64,000 nt of DNA from Microvirga thermotolerans (GCF_009363855.1 NZ_CP045423.1:1332001-1396000); one strand, 5' to 3'. Shown: positions 49,795-58,681, numbered from the stretch's first letter. Made by a program: numbers and translations. The notes: generated by a model from the letters alone, not told the origin.

Positions 49795-51018
49795 ATGACC
49801 GCTTCTCTCTCGCCCCACCTCAGCCCCGCCGAGGAGGCCGCTCCCATGTCCTTTTCGGGAAGGGGGCGCGAGTTCCTCAGGCTTCTCGTGACCGGAAGCC
49901 TGTTCCAGATCCCGACCTTCGGCTTCTACCGGTTCTGGCTCATCACGAAACTGCGCAGGCATCTCTGGTCCAACACCCAGGTGGCGGGCGAGGCGTTCGA
50001 GTACACCGGGACGGCGAAGGAACTGCTGATCGGCTTCCTCGTCGCCCTCGCGGTCCTGACGCCGATCTACATCGCCTACTTCATCCTCGGCCTCCTCCTG
50101 GAGGAGAAGCAGGCACTCGCCGGCGTGCCGCTGGTGATCGTCCTCTACGTGCTCGCGCATTTCGGGGCGTATAGGGCGCGCCGCTACCGCGCCACGCGCA
50201 CGGTCTTCCGGGGGCTGCGCTTCTGGATGAAAGGGAGCGGCTGGGCCTATGCCGTCCGCGCGGTGCTGTGGGACATTGCGACGATCCTGACCCTCGGTCT
50301 GGCGATGCCCTGGGCCTCCGCCTCCCTCGAGCGCTACCGGATGCGCCACACCTATTTCGGCACCATCCAGGGCGACTTCGTCGGGACCGGCTGGACCCTC
50401 TTCAAGCGGGCCTGGTGGGGCTGGGCGCTGATGCTCGCGATCCTGGCAGGGGGAGGGGCCTTTCTCGCCCGCGTGGCCGCGACCGACCCGCAGCGGCTCG
50501 AGGGGGTCGCCGGGCTCGTCGTGACAGGGATGGCCTTCCTCGCCCTCGGCTTCGTGCCCGCGGTGACGGCGATCATGGTCCGCTGGCAGCTGGAGGGAAT
50601 CCGCTTCGGGGAGGTCGCGGTATCGAGCCGGCTCGGCGCCGGCGCCTTCTACGGCACGTACTTCAAGCTGATCTTCTCCTCCCTCGGCTTCATCCTCGCC
50701 TTCGTCCTGGTGGTTGCCCTGGGCGCGGCGGTTCTCTCGGGCGCCCTCAAGGGAGCGTTCGCGCAGGTGCAGGCGGGGGCCGTCAGCGGGTCGACCGTCG
50801 CCATCTTCTCGATGATTGCCCTGGGCTACCTCCTGTTCCTGCTCGGCTTCGGCGTGATCCAGCGCTACTTCATGGGGCGGGGCCTCTGGGCTGTGACCGT
50901 GAACTCGCTTTCGGTGACGAACCTGCACGCGCTCGACGAGGCCGTGGCCGCGGGGCGGCCCGCGGGCGCCATGGGGGAGGGGCTCGCCGACGCGCTCGAC
51001 TTCAACGTCGGTCTGTGA
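49795..51018 (+). CDS. DUF898/YjgN-family membrane protein
   Basis: 407 residues with about 8 membrane segments. Family patterns: FSGRGREFLRLLVTGSLFQIPTFGFYRFWLITKLRRHLWSNTQVAGEAFEYTGTAKELLIGFL and its internal partial repeat GDFVGTGWTLFKRAWWGW / ASLERYRMRHTYFG. Function unknown. It is followed by an M48 protease and a DUF1499 protein in one run. Confidence 0.88.
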   Translation: MTASLSPHLSPAEEAAPMSFSGRGREFLRLLVTGSLFQIPTFGFYRFWLITKLRRHLWSNTQVAGEAFEYTGTAKELLIGFLVALAVLTPIYIAYFILGLLLEEKQALAGVPLVIVLYVLAHFGAYRARRYRATRTVFRGLRFWMKGSGWAYAVRAVLWDIATILTLGLAMPWASASLERYRMRHTYFGTIQGDFVGTGWTLFKRAWWGWALMLAILAGGGAFLARVAATDPQRLEGVAGLVVTGMAFLALGFVPAVTAIMVRWQLEGIRFGEVAVSSRLGAGAFYGTYFKLIFSSLGFILAFVLVVALGAAVLSGALKGAFAQVQAGAVSGSTVAIFSMIALGYLLFLLGFGVIQRYFMGRGLWAVTVNSLSVTNLHALDEAVAAGRPAGAMGEGLADALDFNVGL

Positions 51019-51072
51019 CACCCGAGAATAAGGAACCGCCGCCGCAGCGAAGGCCGCGGACGGAGGCATGCG

Positions 51073-52134
51073 ATGGGCGAGGCGGTCTTCTACGACGGAA
51101 AACAGGCGCGCCGCAGGCTCGTGACGATCAGGGTCGCCGCGTCCGGCCTCGACATCGAGGAGGCGGGCGAATGGATCGCCTCCTGGCCGGCCGGGAAGGT
51201 GAGGCGAAGGGATGCGCCCGACGGAATCCTGAGGCTCGTGCTCGACGGCGGACCTCAGACGGCGCGCCTCGACGTTTCCGACCCTGACGACCAGGCCGCG
51301 ATCCGGCTCCGTTGCGGGGCGCTCGACGAAGGCGCGCCGAAGGAGCGGGCAGGGCGCATCCTCTTCTGGTCGCTCGCCGCGGCCGCCTCCATCGTCGCGA
51401 GCGTCGTCATCCTGGTTCCCGTCGCGGCCGAGCGGATGACGCCGCTGGTGCCGCTTTCCTGGGAGAAGCGCCTCGGCACCGCCGTCGACAACCAGGTCAG
51501 GCTCTTCCTCGGCGGCAAGACCTGCGCGAACCCGGCCGGGGCGGCGGCACTGGCGCGGTTGACCGCGCGCCTCGCCGAGGCGGCGGCTCCGGCGTTCCCC
51601 ATCGAGGTTCAGGTCCTGGACTCGTCCGTCCCGAACGCCATCGCCCTTCCGGGCGGCCGCATATATCTCTTCCGGGCACTCGTCGACCGGGCCGGGAATC
51701 CGGACGAGGTCGCCGGCGTCATTGCCCACGAGATCGGGCATGTCCGGCATCGCGACGGCCTGCGCAAGCTGATCCAGGCGGGCGGCACGTCCTATCTCTT
51801 CGGCCTTCTGTTCGGCGACGTCGCGGGCGGCGGCGCGGTCGTGCTCGCGAGTCGGGCGCTGGTCGACAATGCCTATTCGCGCGAGGCGGAAACGGCGGCG
51901 GATGCGGCTGCCGGCACCGTCATGACGGCGCTCGGCCGTCCGGCGGGCGCAATGGCGCATCTTCTCAAGCGCATCGAGGGGAACGAAAGCAGGATCCCCG
52001 CATTTCTCTCCACCCACCCGGTCACCGACCAGCGTCTCAAGGCTCTCGAGCGGTTCGTTCCGGAACAGGCGGGTCCGCCGCTCCTGACCGATGAGGAGTG
52101 GCGTGCGCTCAAAGAGATTTGTAAGACGTCCTGA
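51073..52134 (+). CDS. M48-family metallopeptidase
   Basis: 353 residues. N-terminal beta-rich segment (~1-90), one membrane helix (ILFWSLAAAASIVASVVILVPVA, ~97-120), and a zinc protease domain with HEIGH (VIAHEIGHVRHRDG), the third ligand in YSREAETAAD, and FLSTHPVTDQRLKALE. Predicted membrane-anchored gluzincin with the protease domain probably outside the cytoplasm, possibly for protein quality control. Stop and next start overlap (TGATG). Confidence 0.9.
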   Translation: MGEAVFYDGKQARRRLVTIRVAASGLDIEEAGEWIASWPAGKVRRRDAPDGILRLVLDGGPQTARLDVSDPDDQAAIRLRCGALDEGAPKERAGRILFWSLAAAASIVASVVILVPVAAERMTPLVPLSWEKRLGTAVDNQVRLFLGGKTCANPAGAAALARLTARLAEAAAPAFPIEVQVLDSSVPNAIALPGGRIYLFRALVDRAGNPDEVAGVIAHEIGHVRHRDGLRKLIQAGGTSYLFGLLFGDVAGGGAVVLASRALVDNAYSREAETAADAAAGTVMTALGRPAGAMAHLLKRIEGNESRIPAFLSTHPVTDQRLKALERFVPEQAGPPLLTDEEWRALKEICKTS

Positions 52135-52913
52135 TGCGGCATCTCATCATCGAGGAACCTTATTCCCGGCCGGCGAAATGGTCGCCCGCGGTCGCGTGGT
52201 TCGCGCTCGCCGTCACGGCGATGGCCGCCGCCCTGATCCGGTTCGGGTGGATCGATTATCCGTCCGGCTTTGCGGCGCTCGGAGCCGGCATCCTGGCGGC
52301 GCTCGTCGCCGTCGGCCTGTCCCTCGTCGCCTTCGTGCGCATCTGGCAGGAGGGCAGGCGCGGCCTGAGCTACGCGATCAGGGGGCTCGTGGTCGCCGGG
52401 CTGGTTCTCGCCTATCCCGCCTGGATGGCGGTGAAGGCGGCCACCCTGCCGCCGATCACCGACATCAGCACCGACACGGAGAACCCGCCGCCCTTCTCCC
52501 GTTCGCGGGCGGCGCTGCAGGCGAGGGGCGGGCGCATTCCGCCGGACCCGTCTCCGGAGGTTCGGGAGGCCCAGCGGAGCGCCTATATCCGCATCGCGCC
52601 CCTGACCCTCGACCTCGCGCCCGACCAGGCCTTCGAGGTGGCGCGCAAGGCGGCCGAGCGCCTCGGCTGGCAGATCGTCGAGGCGGTGCCGCCGGGTGGG
52701 CGCGTCGGCACCGGCCGGATCGAGGCGGTGGCGCGGTCCCTCGTCCTCCGGCTGCCGGACGACGTCACCGTGCGGATCAGGCCCCGCGCGGACGGGACCC
52801 GCATCGACATCCGCTCCGCATCGCGCATGGGCGCCCACGATCTCGGCGCGAACGCCGCCCGCATCCGCACCTTCCTCGACGAGGCGTCCAACCTGGCGCT
52901 CGCCGTCGACTGA
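52134..52913 (+). CDS. DUF1499 membrane protein
   Basis: 259 residues. Three N-terminal membrane segments (~18-35, 44-65, 82-100) precede a DUF1499 domain (PPITDISTDTENPPPFSRSRAAL... AFEVARKAAERLGWQIVEAVPPGGRVGTGRIEAVARSLVLRLPDDVTVRIRP... SASRMGAHDLGANAARIRTFL). Overlaps the M48 gene stop by one base, so they are coupled. Function unknown. Confidence 0.88.
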   Translation: MRHLIIEEPYSRPAKWSPAVAWFALAVTAMAAALIRFGWIDYPSGFAALGAGILAALVAVGLSLVAFVRIWQEGRRGLSYAIRGLVVAGLVLAYPAWMAVKAATLPPITDISTDTENPPPFSRSRAALQARGGRIPPDPSPEVREAQRSAYIRIAPLTLDLAPDQAFEVARKAAERLGWQIVEAVPPGGRVGTGRIEAVARSLVLRLPDDVTVRIRPRADGTRIDIRSASRMGAHDLGANAARIRTFLDEASNLALAVD

Positions 52914-52919
52914 GCGGGA

Positions 52920-53834
52920 TCAGGCGAGCCTGTACTCGCCGTCGAGGGAGGGCAAGCCCTCCGTGACGACCTCGCCCCGCGCCACCAGATCCTCCAGATG
53001 GGCGAAGACCGAAAGCCCTGCGGCGCCGACCAGGGCCGGTCTCAGGCCCTGGTAGATGGCGGCGACGATGGCCGGAATCGTCCGGTCGCCGGCGGCGAGC
53101 CGGTTGAGGATGGAGACCTCCCGCTGGCGGCGATGATGGGCGAGAGCGCGCACGAAGCGCTGCGGCTCCCGGACGGGCCCGCCGTGGCCGGGCCAGTAGA
53201 GCTGCTCGTCCCGGGCGCGGAGCTTGTCCAGGGAGGCCATGAAGGCCCCCATCGCGCCGTCCGGCGGGGCGATCACGGTGGTCGACCAGGCCATCACGTG
53301 ATCGCCGGAGAAGAGGGCCTTCTCCTCCGGCAGGTAAAAGGCGAGGTGGTTCGCCATGTGTCCGGGCGTTTCCACCGCCACGAGGCTCCAGCCGGGGCCG
53401 GAGACCCGGTCGCCCTCGCGCATCTCCTCGTCCGGCGCATACTCCCTGTCGGAACTCGCCTCGAGCGGGTTCACCTCGTCTATCCCAAGGGCACGGGCGC
53501 TGCGATGCGGCCCGCAGCCGACGAGCCTCGCGCCCGTCGCCGCCACGATGGCCTTCGCCGCGGGCGAATGGTCCCTGTGGGTATGGGTGACGAGCACGTG
53601 GGTCACGGTCTCTCCCCGGACTGCGTCGAGCAGCGCCTGGATGTGCGCGGGCTCGTCCGGGCCCGGATCGACGATGGCCACCCGTTGCCTGCCGACCACG
53701 TAGGTGCAGGTGCCGGTGAAGGTGATGGGCCCGGCATTCCCGGCGACGATTCGCCGGACCAGGGGGCTCACGCGTACGCAGCGCCCGGGTCCGTCGGGGG
53801 GAGTCGTGTCGAAGGTCAGGTCGTCGTCCGCCAT
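52920..53834 (-). CDS. MBL-fold metallo-hydrolase
   Basis: 304 residues. Metallo-beta-lactamase motif THTHRDHSPAAKAI, further ligands His in TPGHMANHLAFYL, Asp in FSGDHVMAW and His in WPGHGGPV. LACTB2-like in overall plan, with a C-terminal winged-helix region (VSILNRLAAGDRTIPAIVAAIYQG). Could be an RNase or thioesterase; substrate undetermined. ATG at 53834. Confidence 0.9.
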   Translation of the reverse strand: MADDDLTFDTTPPDGPGRCVRVSPLVRRIVAGNAGPITFTGTCTYVVGRQRVAIVDPGPDEPAHIQALLDAVRGETVTHVLVTHTHRDHSPAAKAIVAATGARLVGCGPHRSARALGIDEVNPLEASSDREYAPDEEMREGDRVSGPGWSLVAVETPGHMANHLAFYLPEEKALFSGDHVMAWSTTVIAPPDGAMGAFMASLDKLRARDEQLYWPGHGGPVREPQRFVRALAHHRRQREVSILNRLAAGDRTIPAIVAAIYQGLRPALVGAAGLSVFAHLEDLVARGEVVTEGLPSLDGEYRLA

Positions 53835-53957
53835 GGCCCGTCTCGTGTTTCTGCGTATGCTCGGAGGGGAACGGCCGCGGCTTGAGGCGTTCGCCCGACC
53901 CACCTATAAGGCGTTCGGAACCGCCTGCGAATGGCGGACAGATCTGGAGATCTCTCG

Positions 53958-54566
53958 ATGTCGACTGGCGCTACGCCCCTTGCCTCGCCGTCCACCCTCG
54001 TCGGCCTGCTCTGGCCGTCCCGGAACGATGCCCGCTTCGCCGCCCTCCGCGCCATTGTGCTGATGGTCGCGGGTTCGGCGCTCCTGACGATCTCGGCGAA
54101 GGTGCAGGTGCCCCTGCCTTATGTGCCGATGACCCTGCAGACCATGGTGGTCCTCCTTATCGGCGCCTCCTACGGCTGGCGTCTCGGCGGCGCGACCGTG
54201 GCCCTCTACCTCGCCGAGGGCGCCATGGGCATGCCCGTCTTCGCCAACACGCCGCCCCTGCCGGCGGGAATCGGCTATCTCGCGGGCCCCACCGGCGGCT
54301 TCCTCTTCGGCTTCCTGCTCGCCGCCCTCGTGATGGGCGCCATGGCCGAGCGGGGCTGGGACCGCACGCTGGGCCGGGTCGTCGTGATGATGACCATCGG
54401 CCATGCGCTGATCTTCGTGGTCGGCCTTGCCTGGCTCTCCGCTCTCATGCCCTTCGCGAAGGCCTGGGCCGTGGGCGCCGCTCCCTTCGTGGCCGCGACC
54501 GTCGTCAAGACGGCCCTCGCCGCCGCGCTGATGAAGGCGGCCTGGACGGTCACCCGCCGGGGCTGA
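53958..54566 (+). CDS. bioY: Biotin transporter BioY
   Basis: 202 residues with five to six membrane helices. BioY features: AKVQVPLPYVPMTLQTMVVLLIGASYGWRLGGATVALYLAEGAMGMPVFA and GGIGYLAGPTGGFLFGFLLAALVMG. S-component of an ECF-type biotin importer, which may work alone in bacteria without BioMN; none is visible here. ATG at 53958 after GGAG. A BioR-like half site (CCACCTATAA, 53900-53909) lies upstream and a strong terminator follows. Confidence 0.9.
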   Translation: MSTGATPLASPSTLVGLLWPSRNDARFAALRAIVLMVAGSALLTISAKVQVPLPYVPMTLQTMVVLLIGASYGWRLGGATVALYLAEGAMGMPVFANTPPLPAGIGYLAGPTGGFLFGFLLAALVMGAMAERGWDRTLGRVVVMMTIGHALIFVVGLAWLSALMPFAKAWAVGAAPFVAATVVKTALAAALMKAAWTVTRRG

Positions 54567-54591
54567 CCCGACCTGCGCTGCCCGACGACGA

Positions 54592-54615
54592 AAGCCGCCT
54601 TCGGGCGGCTTTTTT
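54592..54615 (+). terminator. Rho-independent terminator of bioY
   Basis: AAGCCGCC-TTCG-GGCGGCTT is a perfect 8-bp stem with a stable UUCG tetraloop, followed directly by a T-run (GGCGGCTTTTTTC). It begins 25 bases after the bioY stop on the plus strand. Confidence 0.93.
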
Positions 54616-54643
54616 CATGGGCAGGAAGGAGCGGCCGGCGGCG

Positions 54644-54931
54644 TCAACGGGCCGAATGGACGACCTTGAGCGAAGGGCGCGTCGAACCGTGGCGGAAGAT
54701 GAGTTCGACGAATTCCCCGTCCGGCTCTCCGGTTTCGAGGACATGATAGCCCATCTGCCGCGCCACGGCGCGGACCTGATCGAGGTTGTCGCGCCCGACC
54801 CGCCGGCTGAATTCGGTCAGCCGCGAATCCATCAGCACGGCGAGCATTCCGATCTCCACGCCCTGGTCGAATTCCGCGCAGCGTCCCGGAAACCTGAGGC
54901 GCAGGCCGTTGTCGAGATGGATGTGACGCAT
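54644..54931 (-). CDS. Hypothetical protein
   Basis: 95 residues, unrecognised. Reads as a small mixed fold: MRHIHLDNGLRLRFPGRCAEFDQGVEIGMLAVLMDSRLTEFSRRVGRDNLDQVRAVARQMGYHVLETGEPDGEFVELIFRHG. ATG at 54931 with a weak upstream GGGGG. The protein-like composition and amphipathic pattern support it over the overlapping longer frame. Confidence 0.6.
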   Translation of the reverse strand: MRHIHLDNGLRLRFPGRCAEFDQGVEIGMLAVLMDSRLTEFSRRVGRDNLDQVRAVARQMGYHVLETGEPDGEFVELIFRHGSTRPSLKVVHSAR

Positions 54932-55152
54932 GTGAGAGGCCCCCGCCACGCCTGGATGGTCACGCCTTGAGGCGGCGTTCTTGATCCGAATCCGTCTAGC
55001 TCCCTTCGCGGGGAAGGGAAAGGCGGCAAGCACGCGCATCGCAGGCCCTGCCGCAGGAATTTGCCGGATGCCGGAACCGTGACCGTAAGGGACGGAACCG
55101 TCGAACCTGTCGCACATTAGGCACAGGAGGAATGCAACGAAAAGGTCCTTCC

Positions 55153-55482
55153 ATGCGCCTTCTTCCTGCCGTCGCGGCAGCCGCACTGCTGAGCCAGACG
55201 GCCCTCGCCCAGACCCCGTCTCCGCCGGCTTCCGGGCCGGATCTCTCCAACCCGGCCGTCAATCTCGCGCCGAAGGGAAGTCCGGAACGGGCGGGCACGG
55301 TGGCGCCCGGCGCCAACAGCTTCACGGAGGGGCAGGCCCGCTCCCGGATCGAGGCGCAGGGCTTCAGCGACGTGTCCGACCTGCGCAAGGACGATCAGGG
55401 GATCTGGCACGCGAAAGCGAATCGTGACGGCCGGAGCGTCGAGGTGCTTCTCGATTACCGCGGCAACGTCGCATCGAAATAG
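55153..55482 (+). CDS. Secreted PepSY-like small protein
   Basis: 109 residues with a signal peptide (MRLLPAVAAAALLSQTALAQ). Mature C-terminal part (FTEGQARSRIEAQGFSDVSDLRKDDQGIWHAKANRDGRSVEVLLDYRGNV) has the PepSY-type alpha/beta pattern seen in periplasmic inhibitor-like proteins. ATG at 55153; an upstream ATG at 55132 would add seven residues and sits too close to AGGAGG. Confidence 0.75.
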   Translation: MRLLPAVAAAALLSQTALAQTPSPPASGPDLSNPAVNLAPKGSPERAGTVAPGANSFTEGQARSRIEAQGFSDVSDLRKDDQGIWHAKANRDGRSVEVLLDYRGNVASK

Positions 55483-55528
55483 GACCCGTTCCGTTGGCCG
55501 CCGGCGGCGGTTTCAGGGAGATTTCTTC

Positions 55529-56230
55529 ATGGCTCAGAACACGATCACCGCCTTCTACGAGAATTACGACGGCGCGGCCCGGGCGGTCTCCCGCCTGGAG
55601 GCCGCCGGAATCCCGCACGCCGACATCAGCCTCGTCGCCAGCAATGCGAACGATGCCTACTCGCGCCACGCGACGCGTTCCTTCGACGAGGAGCGGGAGC
55701 GGTCCGAGGCCGCCGGAACGGGCGCGACCATCGGCACGCTCGCGGGCGGCGGCGCCGGTCTGCTGGCCGGGTTGGGAATGCTGGCGATTCCGGGGCTCGG
55801 TCCCGTGGTCGCCGCGGGCTGGCTGGTCTCGACCCTCGTCGGAGCGGGCGCGGGGGCCGCCGTCGGCGGCCTCGCGGGCGCACTCGTGGATGCGGGCGTG
55901 AACGCGGAAGAGGCGGAGGTCTATGCGGAAGGCATCCGCCGGGGCGGCGCCCTGGTGACCGTGCGGACGGACGAGGCCGAGATGGGCCGGATCATCGACA
56001 TCCTCGACGACGAGGGGCGGGTCGACATCGAGGAGCGCCGCGAAGCCTGGGCTTCGGAAGCCACGGAGGAACCCGGCCCGCCGATCGGCGCCGCCGCCTC
56101 CACCGCCACGGGCCTCACCACGGACATGATGCCGAACCCGTTCGACACGGATGGCAAGGCCCGCACGGAGGTGGAGGTGGAGGACGAACGCGAGCGGAGC
56201 CTGAGGGAGCGCGGCCTCGGCCGGTCTTAA
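55529..56230 (+). CDS. General stress protein-like (YflT/GSP17M-type N-terminus)
   Basis: 233 residues. N-terminal module TITAFYENYDGAARAVSRLEAAGIPHADISLVASNAND resembles the GSP17M/YflT domain. A central Gly/Ala-rich hydrophobic region (~65-125, GATIGTLAGGGAGLLAGLGMLAIPGLGPVVAAGWLVSTLVGAGAGAAVGG) could insert in membranes; the C-terminal third is acidic. ATG at 55529 after AGGGAG. Stress role is inferred from family name only. Confidence 0.75.
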   Translation: MAQNTITAFYENYDGAARAVSRLEAAGIPHADISLVASNANDAYSRHATRSFDEERERSEAAGTGATIGTLAGGGAGLLAGLGMLAIPGLGPVVAAGWLVSTLVGAGAGAAVGGLAGALVDAGVNAEEAEVYAEGIRRGGALVTVRTDEAEMGRIIDILDDEGRVDIEERREAWASEATEEPGPPIGAAASTATGLTTDMMPNPFDTDGKARTEVEVEDERERSLRERGLGRS

Positions 56231-56387
56231 GGGAAAGACCCTGCGGAATTTCGCGCCAGGCAGAAGGACGGGAGGCCTTCTTGGCATCGCCGCATCCGGT
56301 AACGGACCGCTTACCATGATCTCAGACGTCTGCGATCCATTGCCGGCCCGGCGCGTTGTTCCTGCACGACGCGTACAGGAGTATCCC

Positions 56388-56462
56388 ATGACGATCCTCG
56401 ACCCCCTCACCGGCGAACTCGTCACGATCGAAACCCCGCCGAGGCCCCTTCGCCGGACGTGA
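56388..56462 (+). CDS. 24-residue microprotein
   Basis: ATG at 56388 is preceded by CAGGAG with a 6-base spacer and opens MTILDPLTGELVTIETPPRP plus LRRT before TGA. The sequence is strikingly protein-like for its size, with a DPLTGELVTIE core, and short proteins of this kind occur in related alphaproteobacteria by my recollection. It is convergent with the C5-epimerase-like gene that ends 24 bases later. Confidence 0.5.
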   Translation: MTILDPLTGELVTIETPPRPLRRT

Positions 56463-56485
56463 GGTGGACGAGGGTGAAGGGTGCA

Positions 56486-58147
56486 TCAGTCCAGGGCCAG
56501 CGTTTCCAGCAACGCCTTCTGGGATCCGCGGGCTGCCTCGGTGTCGGCACCCTCACAGGCCTTGCCGGATTTTGCTGCGGCAAGGGAGCCGATCAGACTC
56601 CGCAGTTCGGCTTCGGAAACTTCGTGAGGAAGGCGCTTGCCCATGAGGCTTGCAACGCCTTCCGCAAGTTCGGCGCTGGGATGGAATCCGCGGCGCTCCC
56701 TCAGGGCGAGGTCCGGATGCCCCTGGGCCTTGTCCTTGAGCCAGTTACGATGAAAGTTCTGCCAGCGGACAGCGCGGACGAGATAGTCCGGCTTTGAGGT
56801 CATCCGGCCAATGAGGGCCATCAGGTCCGCGTGGAATGGGATGTATTCCTGGGCCACCTGCCCCCACGCGAAGTCTCTCAGGCCGGTTTCGAAAACGATC
56901 CTTTCCGTGCTGCCGCTGCGCGTTCTCTCCAACGCCTTCAACTCGACGTATTCGTGAAGCTCGGGGCGGAAGCCTAAGGCATACAGTTTCACGACGGCAT
57001 TGCAGCACTCGGCTTCCACAACGAACCGGGTCGGGAGGTCGAGGAGATCCGGCCTGAAGGAGCGGCCCTCGGGCAGGATGAACTGGGCGAATACGCGTCT
57101 TCCGAAAGCGGTCGCCTCGCCGTCTTTCGCCTTGCCCAGATCTCCCCAGACGATGTTGGCGGAAGGCCGCTTCCGCTGTTCCTGGAAGTTGACGCTCGAG
57201 ACAGTTTCTCCCTGGACAAGCGTCAGGGAGCGGACATGCACTCCCTCCGCTTCGATCAGGAAGTCGACTCCTGAATACCGGGGGCGAAGATCGTAGCGAT
57301 TCCAGTAGCCGTTATCGATCGTGTCGAACGCGCGTTCGAGCGAATTCAGCCCTGCGAGAGCCGCCTTGCGAAAGTTCTCCTCGGGAAAGTACCGATCCAG
57401 GACGAGCAGCGTGAAAATGGAATAAAGATGTGCGTTCACGATGAACGGGGCATGCTGGTCCGGAACGGGAATTTCCTGGAACCACACGAACCCGTCGTCA
57501 TCCGAGCGGACGCCTCCTTGCGAGACAGGCAGAAGGAGCGCACGCGCCGCGTCGCGCGCGATCTCGAGGTATTTTCCGTCGCCCGTCGTGCAGCCGGCCA
57601 TGAGAAAGCGGGTGGCGACAGCCGCTTGCGAGAAGGCCGAAGGCCAGTTTTCCGCTACGACGAGGTCGTTGACCTGCGTTGCGTAATTATAGTTCCAGAC
57701 AAGCGCATTGCCGACCTGGATCGCATTCTTCTCGAGCCAGGCGAAGGCGGCCTGCCTTTTGGCCGTCATGTCCAGAGGAACGCAACCGTCCACGAGGCCG
57801 TACTCGATCCCCCTGTCGCCGATGCTGAAGGCGACCGAGGAAACGTTCCTGAAGACTTCTCCATGCGGACCTTGAGAGAAGGGGACGCCATCCTCGTCCA
57901 AGCGGAGGGAACTGCTCCAGTACGCCGTTCGCTCCGGCAACTCGACCTTGCCAGTCTCCGCCTGCTGGACGATGCAGTAATTCATGGCGGCGTCGCATTG
58001 GCTGGCGCTTCCGTCCTCATGGAAAGCCTCATGAATGCGGACGAGCGAAGACGATAAGTCGTTACGGATCTCCTTGCCGACGATAAGCCAAGCGAAGGCG
58101 CATAATAAGAAGATTGATATATTGTAGTATAATAATCCGGAGCGCAA
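56486..58147 (-). CDS. D-glucuronyl C5-epimerase-like protein
   Basis: 553 residues. N-terminal membrane anchor or signal (LLYYNISIFLLCAFAWLIVGK). The core resembles D-glucuronyl C5-epimerase C-terminal domains: VAENWPSAFSQAAVATRFLMAGCTTGDGKYLEIARDAARALLLPVSQGGVRSDDDGFVWFQEIP, then APFIVNAHLYSIFTLLVLDRYFP. It may modify a uronic acid-containing polysaccharide. TTG start at 58147 after AAGGAGG. Lower GC, TTA leucine codons near the start and position next to two tRNA genes suggest acquisition by transfer. No other polysaccharide genes are adjacent. Confidence 0.75.
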   Translation of the reverse strand: MRSGLLYYNISIFLLCAFAWLIVGKEIRNDLSSSLVRIHEAFHEDGSASQCDAAMNYCIVQQAETGKVELPERTAYWSSSLRLDEDGVPFSQGPHGEVFRNVSSVAFSIGDRGIEYGLVDGCVPLDMTAKRQAAFAWLEKNAIQVGNALVWNYNYATQVNDLVVAENWPSAFSQAAVATRFLMAGCTTGDGKYLEIARDAARALLLPVSQGGVRSDDDGFVWFQEIPVPDQHAPFIVNAHLYSIFTLLVLDRYFPEENFRKAALAGLNSLERAFDTIDNGYWNRYDLRPRYSGVDFLIEAEGVHVRSLTLVQGETVSSVNFQEQRKRPSANIVWGDLGKAKDGEATAFGRRVFAQFILPEGRSFRPDLLDLPTRFVVEAECCNAVVKLYALGFRPELHEYVELKALERTRSGSTERIVFETGLRDFAWGQVAQEYIPFHADLMALIGRMTSKPDYLVRAVRWQNFHRNWLKDKAQGHPDLALRERRGFHPSAELAEGVASLMGKRLPHEVSEAELRSLIGSLAAAKSGKACEGADTEAARGSQKALLETLALD

Positions 58148-58375
58148 AATGGAACCTCCTTCGCGCTCGCTGCGGAATTGTCATCCGAGGCAATTCAAGG
58201 AACGCTCAGCATGACGGCACTGACGGGCATGACGCAGATGCCGCCGCGATATCCACGCATATCGACACGAGTCGTTCCAATCGAGCCGACAAATCATCGG
58301 CCGGTGAATCGATCCGGATTGCGATCCGCCGGCCCCGGGGGCGCTGCAGACCTGAAAAGACTTCAAGGAGGAGAA

Positions 58376-58452
58376 TGGTCGGAGTGGCAGGATTTGAACC
58401 TGCGACCCCCACGTCCCGAACGTGGTGCGCTACCAGACTGCGCTACACTCCG
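58376..58452 (-). tRNA. tRNA-Pro (CGG)
   Basis: 77 bases on the minus strand. Acceptor CGGAGTG pairs with CACTCCG; D-arm GCGC...GCGC; anticodon stem CCACG/CGTGG around loop TTCGGGA, anticodon CGG; T-arm GCAGG-TTCAAAT-CCTGC; discriminator A; CCA encoded at 58378-58376. All canonical features present. Confidence 0.97.
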
Positions 58453-58606
58453 ACACCGAAATCATCGGGAAGGCCGGTCTTATAGCGGGGGGCATCCTGG
58501 GCCGCAAGAGGGAAAACGACCTCGGCCGTAAGATCCTCGCGGCCTCGAAAACCCAGTTGCCAGCCCTGCCCCCGGCGATTATGTACACCCCACTTCGCGC
58601 GAGTGT

Positions 58607-58681
58607 TGGGGCGTCGCCAAGCGGTAAGGCAGCGGTTTTTGGTACCGCCATTCCCAGGTTCGAATCCTGGCGCCCCAGCCA
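58607..58681 (+). tRNA. tRNA-Gln (TTG)
   Basis: 75 bases. Acceptor TGGGGCG / CGCCCCA; D-arm GCC...GGC; anticodon stem GCGGT/ACCGC around loop TTTTGGT, anticodon TTG; T-arm CCAGG-TTCGAAT-CCTGG; discriminator G; CCA encoded at 58679-58681. Confidence 0.97.

Noticed and set aside
58376-58681. tRNA-Pro/tRNA-Gln as the attachment site of an integrated element
   Set aside because: No integrase gene and no repeat of either tRNA 3' end was seen nearby; only one foreign-looking gene is present.
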